NCBI GenBank assembly: GCA_003254925.1
Contig: QANZ01005364.1
Span: forward strand, 62,001 to 126,000
Origin: Chamaecrista fasciculata
Lineage: Eukaryota; Streptophyta; Magnoliopsida; Fabales; Fabaceae
DNA: 64,000 bases
Direction of reading: 5' to 3'
Numbering within the stretch: position 1 is the stretch's first letter; the number at the start of each line of letters is the position of its first letter. The translations under genes and the position numbers were made by a program. Below, in pieces: positions 58,216 to 64,000 of this stretch. The notes under the pieces are model-generated. The model made no database searches. It saw only the letters and a list, made by a program, of their open reading frames with translations, and was not told the origin of the DNA.

Positions 58216-60165
58216 GTTACTCACTCCTGAGTTCAAGTTTAAGTTTTTAAAAAATATTTTTCATCAAATGAAAATATAATTAAAAATAATTAATATAAAT
58301 AATCTATTACATAATTGAAGAATAAGTAAATAAAATTAAATAATAATTAATTAAGTGCAATGTGGATTATAATTTATCCAAGCATAACAAAGGTGACTAT
58401 ATATAGTTTATTTCTAAAAATATATTTGAATTTTGTTTACATGTTTTTTATAATTAATTTGGCCGGAAAGTCTCTTACATATAATTTGATTTATCCGAAT
58501 CTTTCTATTTTTAAAAGAATGTGGTGCAGTGAATATCTTATAAATGGCTACTCCCTGCTCTTTTAATAATTACAAAATCTGGTTGTACATCTAAAAATTT
58601 GTCCAAAGTTAGTTGATGTAACTACACAATGACTTGAGGATTCTGATTTCGAAGAAGTGGCTAAATTACAAAATACAAATCATGATGGATAAAAAGCTTT
58701 CTTTTTCCTATTTTGGTTTTAAAGGTTCGTAAAATGAAAGGGCATCATAATTGTCGATTAATTAATTTAATTAAAGTAAGCATTAGTTATACATGGATCT
58801 AATTAATCTGTTTTTGACTCTTTGTGCTAGGAAGGAAGTAATGAAAGGATATTGTTAGAATTGTATTGGATTTGTAATATCTCGTTTGAGGGAATGTGCC
58901 TTTCTTTGTTAACTTTCCCTAATTACCAAAGCATGCGCAATTGCATGCACTTTTGAGTGTCATACTCATCCTTTAACTTTTTCCCCATTGCAACATGTCA
59001 TTTTCTTAACACTTTTACTAATTAATTAATTGATTATCTCAATAGCTAATTAAATTCTTAATTTGATTTAATCTCCCAATTAAAGAGGGCCCTAATATTT
59101 TTCTCCCCTCTATATTTTTCATGAAAATTGCTTTATTAATTTATTTATAGTGCAATTTATTTTTATTTTTCACAGGTACAATGTTATTTGAGTTATTTCC
59201 AAATATTAAATATAAAAATTTCTCCCAACGAGGACTCAAATATATATTTACTACTTTGTAATAAATTAATCTATTTTATTATATCTAACCCAAGTAATTA
59301 ACTTCTTTCTATTTTTTGTGTGCAAGAGTCCGGGTGGATTCATATACACTTCAACATAACGCTATGACCTGATGAAACTCGAGGTCGATTGAGTAGGTCC
59401 ACCTAGTCACTGGACGGGGTTAGATCTCTTGCTATTTTCTTTTAAAAAATATTTAATATCTTTAATTTTTATTTTATTTTCATATATTTTTAAATTTTTA
59501 ACCTATATATTAATATAAATAGTATTTATGTATTAATAAGATGAATTTTACATTAATGATTTGTTAAGTTCAACATAATTTACATATAAAAATATTTAAT
59601 TTTTTTTTTTAAAAAAAGTGTATCTTGATCTAGGTCATGTTAAAGAACTTTGAATCTAAGATTTGGCCTGCCCTAATGAGAGACTCAACTTGGTCCCAAA
59701 AAAGTGATCAGGTCGAACCAAGTTAATATGTCAGTCTTGATCGATGTTTGTAGTGTTGTACACCCCTAATAAACATAGAGTTAAACAATTGATACTTTTC
59801 TTATTAATTAGTTAGATTACGCAAAATTAATCTAAGCACATAATCACTCTACCATGGTGAGAGCTACCGAAGCCTCCACAAAAAAGGTCGTCAAGGAAAA
59901 AATGGTGGAAGATTGTGGGGACTACTTCTTGAGAGCTTAATCGTCTTCCACTCCTTCAATTCCTTTGGACGGCTTCCTCAATGACATGGCTAATAAGGAG
60001 CTCCATGCAAAGGAACATTGAAAAAATCATTGGCGTTGGATGGAAATAATTGTTTAAAGGAAGAGATCATCACAAATTAAATTAGGAGAAATCTAATGAA
60101 GGAAATTTATTTTGGTATTTGGTAGAAGTGGGAGAGAGAAGAGAGATTATAGAAGAAAAATACTC
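58216..60165. other. AT-rich spacer
   Basis: No gene found. At 59853 an ATG-led 28-codon frame (MVRATEASTKKVVKEKM) and a further frame to 60021 look like a small broken coding sequence, not recognised. The end 'GTTGTACACCCCTA' near 59756 resembles hAT-MITE termini. Confidence 0.35.
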
Positions 60166-60170
60166 AAGTT

Positions 60171-60541
60171 TGTTGGCTCATTAATTTTAAGTCCCACATT
60201 GTTGAGAATAGAGAAAGAGAGAGTGTGAGGCTTGTATAATATAAATAGAAATGAAATATGAACTTCTAAGACACTATAACTTACATAAAAATCCTAAATG
60301 GTGTAATGGGGTTTGGGTAGTTGTGTGTCATTTGTGAGAGATGGTTTACAATTTTTTCTCAGTCAAAAATTGTATTGATGAGGATTTGTAATTTTGTTCG
60401 TGCAAAAATTACAAATAGTGAAGTTTGTCTCTGTGAGACCATGGAGTAGGTCTTGAGACACTGAACCACGTTAAAGTTTTGTGTTTGTTTCTCTGTTTCC
60501 TCTTCCTTTATTTGTTGTGTGTATTGCGCTTCCACCCAACA
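60171..60541 (+). mobile_element. solo LTR, 371 bp, copia-like
   Basis: Begins TGTTGGCTCATTAATTTTAAG and ends CACCCAACA with inverted TGTTGG/CCAACA ends and exact 5-bp TSD AAGTT (60166-60170, 60542-60546). Contains the leader 'GTGTATTGCGCTTCCA' typical of copia LTR ends. Orientation taken as plus from the TATA-like 'TATAATATAAATAG' at about 60236. Confidence 0.9.
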
Positions 60542-60546
60542 AAGTT

Positions 60547-62513
60547 ATATATATGAGCTCATTTTAATTTATATTTTACAACTGATATGAAGTTATACTA
60601 GTAAGATATTCATATATTGTAGGCACTGAAAATTATACTAGCAAGATATTCATTTATTGTAGGCACTAAAAATTTTGAAATTACATGAAGCACAAATGCA
60701 TGTCTTCAATTTTAAATTGCAGTGTGACAACTCATGTATTGCTTCTTTGTCTCTAAAATACAGCAGCTAGTTCAACTTGTTTGATTTCACAACTTGTGAT
60801 TGAGAAAGATTGTTCAATTTTGATTTTTCCTTTTGATAGTCATCATAACTGTTACAATAGATCTACAACTGGTTTACAGCTTGATTTAATTTCTAATTTT
60901 GTAAACTGCCATACAATTATAGTTTAATTTTACATCATCTGAGATATGGTGTGTAAGAGTTAGTTAGATAGTACATCATTATGTGCATATATATGTTCTC
61001 TTAATTAGTTTAATTTAATTATATATTTGCTCTTAATTTAACAATAGCTTCTATTTATATATATATATATATATATATCACTTTTTTTTTTGTTCATTCC
61101 AATTTCTGTACTCCGATATGTTTATGTTGGAGCCAATAATGATCGTGAATTATATTCTTGGAGTTTGGTTCAAGTCTATCATTGAATTCAATTATTTTTT
61201 CCCTAATACCACCAAAACTTATTTTCAAACACATACGTCTTTTGTTTTATCTAAAACCGTAGATTGATGCATGCTAAACTTTTTAAAAATATGTATATGC
61301 GTATATGTATAGAGTGATCGATATCAATCATTTCAGATGTGTTCTTTATTGTCCTTATATGTTTGTTAGATCATTATATGGCCCCCTCAATCACCCTACC
61401 TTTATTTTACACTAAAATTCAAACTCCACAATAAAGTTCTAATTATTGTGTGAATTAAAATAATTAAGAGCTATATATAGATCACTAATGATGTGATGGT
61501 TCCGTTATCGATCACATCCTCAATTTTCTTCAATTTCTAACATTCCTATTGCATGGGACGTAACAAAATATTACATCAAATTCTAGCTATAAGATATGTG
61601 TGTGGGTGATTATACATAAGTATGATAGAAATTGATTTTACAATTAATGATCATTTTCACTCACTTCAATCAGATTGATATGATAGCTAGTAGCTAGGAT
61701 TTGTCACTCTAGATTAACAAAGTAATGATACCAAAGAACCGATTTAATTCTTTTTTTATTATTTTTTGGATCGACATCGGTCAAATGATAAGTCATCTTC
61801 AATTTGTGTAGTTTTCAAGCTTTGATGGGGTATTCTTGCATCTCACATTTACCTTTTTTTTTTTTTGGCCTGATCACATTTACCTCTTTTTGTATGTACA
61901 AATTGCATATTACCTAATAAATGCATATTTTAAAGAAAGAAAAAGTAGACAAAGAAATGCTCACAATTCAAATAAACAAATTGGTGTATTAGACCAATAA
62001 CTTTAACTTTTTATGATAAGAAACTGACTACAGTGATCTATATGACTAACAAGTGTTACATGATGACGATGTCAATTGATTATATATATACTAGTGCGTA
62101 TAGTGGCTTTGCATATCCTAAACAGATATGTAACTAATATTTTAGATTTTACAATTATAAAGTATAAATTATTGAAAAAAATATTTTGCACAAAACATAT
62201 ATAATAATTTAAAATGAGAAGTTGTGAACTACTGAAAAATTATTGATAACAAAGCTGAAAGGTCATTTTAAAATGCTTTGATTATCTATGATTTAATGAT
62301 CTTCTGATGGCCGGTCTTCCAAAATTATATATAATGTTAATATGTTATCAATATTATATAATTTGATATATTACTAAATTCTTGAAAATAACTTCTTATT
62401 TCTCTAATAGGCACCTAACCTCTCATAACTTTTACTATCTTCCACTATTTTAATTTCTTTGACTCGCCCAGAATCCCAGATATATAGACATTTAATAAAT
62501 TTTATGACCATAA
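60547..62513. other. AT-rich spacer
   Basis: No gene or delimited element. A 53-base direct duplication 'ACTAGTAAGATATTCAT...' occurs at about 60597-60670. (AT)n at about 61053-61078. Confidence 0.45.
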
Positions 62514-62522
62514 AAAAAATAA

Positions 62523-63033
62523 GGCCAAAGTCCTAATTTGGTCCCTCATATTTGCTCAAAAATTCATTTTAGTCCCTGAAGTTTTTTTGTTCTGGTTTGA
62601 TCCCTCAAGTTTCTAAAAAGTTCCACCATTAGTCATTGACTCTTTTCTATCCACTTTTTATTTTTTTTTTAAAAAAGGAAAAAAAACTAACTTTCATCTC
62701 CCAACAATTTTGCTCTTTTACAAAAGGGAAGGACTTTAATGCAAAAGAGCAAAATTTTTGGGAGATGAAAGTTAGTTTTTTTTTTTTTCCTTTTTTAACA
62801 AAAAAAAGTGGATGGAAAAGAGTCAGGGACGACTAACGGTAAAACTTTTGGAAACTTGAGGGACCAAAACGAAACTGAGCAAACATGAGGGACCAAAATG
62901 GAACGAAAAAAACTTGAGGGAACAAAACAGAACCTTGAGCAAACATAAGGGACCAAAACGAAACAAAAAAAAAACTTAAGAGACCAAAACAGAACCTTAA
63001 GCAAACATGAGAGACCGAAATAGGACTTTGGCC
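62523..63033. mobile_element. Mutator-like foldback MITE, 511 bp
   Basis: Ends GGCCAAAGTCCTAATTTGG / inverted GGCCAAAGTCCTATTTCGG with exact 9-bp TSD AAAAAATAA (62514-62522, 63034-63042). Shares termini with the Pack-MULEs at 19967 and 22863 but has no cargo; the arms meet at about 62725-62745. Confidence 0.93.
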
Positions 63034-63103
63034 AAAAAATAATTTCTATGTTTTGGGTATGCAAAACACACTACTAGACTACTAGTTTATGGTACATTAT
63101 TTA

Positions 63104-63496
63104 GGTCAAAATCCCAATTTGATCTCATATTTTTTGCTCAATTCTCAATTTGGTCTCATTTTTTTTATGTTGCACTTTTGGTCTCATATCTTTGGGTCAG
63201 ATTCCAATTTGGTCTCTTTTTTTGTTGCAAATCTGGTCTCATAGCTTTGGGTCAATTGCAGATTTAGTCCTATATCTTTGGGTCTAGTGCATAAGTGGTC
63301 TCATATTCTTGTAAAAAGATAAGCTAATGATTAATCGTTTTGCAAAGATATAGGACCGATTATGCAACTTGATTAAAAGATATGAGACCAAATTGGGACT
63401 TTTTGCAAAGTTATGAGACAAAAAACACAACAAAAAAAATACATGATCAAATTGAAAACTTAGCAAAAAATAAAGGACCAAATTTACACTTTGACC
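63104..63496. mobile_element. foldback element, 393 bp
   Basis: Edges GGTCAAAATCCCAATTTG and inverted GGTCAAAGTGTAAATTTGG, with repeated 'TTGGTCTCAT'/'ATGAGACCAA' motifs in the arms. The flanking 9-mers do not match well, so it is an older insertion. Confidence 0.65.
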
Positions 63497-63924
63497 TTAT
63501 TTTTATTAGGACCCTAGAAAAAGGTCAAATATATATGTAATAGTATAAAATACTATATATATAAAGAGAAAAGAGAAAGGGCAAAGGAGGAAGTGAAATA
63601 AGTGGTAGTAAAGTTTTTCTGGTGTGAAATAATTAAAGCAAATAGTATGAGATTCCTCCATGTGTGATGCGTGGCAAAGTGCAAGTGCAGGTCATACACA
63701 TATATATGCTATTTCAACTGCAGAATAATGACCATGCAGAAGAAGCACACCTTTCATTGTATCTCTTAAATCTTTGCAAACATCAAAAACGATAAATCCC
63801 AAAAGACAGAGAATCAAGAAACAAACAAATATATATATAATATATAAACAGAACCAAAATTTAATAAATATATATATTTTTTAATTTGATGCAAAATTAA
63901 ATTTGCAAGCAAAGGTACATCATA

Positions 63925-64000
63925 TCATCGCTTGCCAGCTTCAGCCTTTCTTGGTTGGATAATTTTGGTCATCTTCGAAAACTCCACACAGTTTCTTGAG
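63925..64000 (-). CDS. possible 3' coding end of a minus-strand gene
   Basis: The reverse complement of the window's last bases is less AT-rich. It reads SRNCVEFSKMTKIIQPRKAE, then AGKR and TGA (63925-63927). A second frame (LKKLCGVFEDDQNYPTKKG) ends a little earlier. I do not recognise either, and only about 25 residues are visible. Confidence 0.3.
   Translation of the reverse strand, partial: SRNCVEFSKMTKIIQPRKAEAGKR

Overview
This is nuclear DNA of a flowering plant: a eudicot, and from its repeats possibly a legume. Signs are spliced genes with GT-AG introns, plant-only protein families, very AT-rich intergenic DNA, and dense plant transposons. There are no operons and no prokaryotic features. 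One 961-base assembly gap (9304-10264) and two single Ns (16730, 30100) are present.

Host genes are few. The window opens with the last three coding exons of ATG6/Beclin 1 (114-1792, +). A possible small membrane-protein ORF follows (2362-2697, -). An RPA1-like OB-fold gene (4951-5868, +) has an in-frame stop and is cut off exactly where a putative LTR begins. A complete four-exon gene for a 77-residue conserved small plant membrane protein lies on the minus strand (41433-45023). The last 76 bases may hold the 3' end of another minus-strand gene.

The rest is mostly mobile DNA. From 5869 to about 14310 there is a nest of LTR retroelements: a gypsy-like gag-protease element without reverse transcriptase, broken up by rearranged copia-type LTRs and the gap. 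From 15 to 24 kb lie long-inverted-repeat, Mutator-like elements. Two of these carry pieces of host genes: an S-domain receptor-kinase fragment in 19967-21003, and a MAKR-type fragment held as an almost perfect hairpin in 22863-24081. A pectinesterase exon fragment sits in another repeat at about 17846-18018. A Helitron with good termini (25631-29925) carries exon-like pieces of several unrelated genes: a phototropin-type AGC kinase, a SPA/COP1-type WD40 protein, a Rab1/RabD GTPase and a coiled-coil protein.

From 30 to 64 kb the sequence is AT-rich and sprinkled with short elements. Many can be delimited by target-site duplications (TSDs): 9 bp for Mutator-like, 8 bp for hAT MITEs, TA for Stowaway, 5 bp for solo LTRs, and 16-18 bp for SINEs. 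A three-layer nest at 31943-33261 (solo LTR and hAT MITE inside a Stowaway MITE) and a copia gag fused to an LTR remnant (37309-39119) are the clearest rearrangements. No CRISPR array, rRNA gene or canonical tRNA gene was seen. The tRNA-like boxes found belong to SINEs.

The most notable content is the set of captured host-gene fragments, at least six genes within 12 kb and one arranged as a roughly 0.6-kb-arm hairpin, which could be a source of small RNAs against the parent genes. That role is inference.
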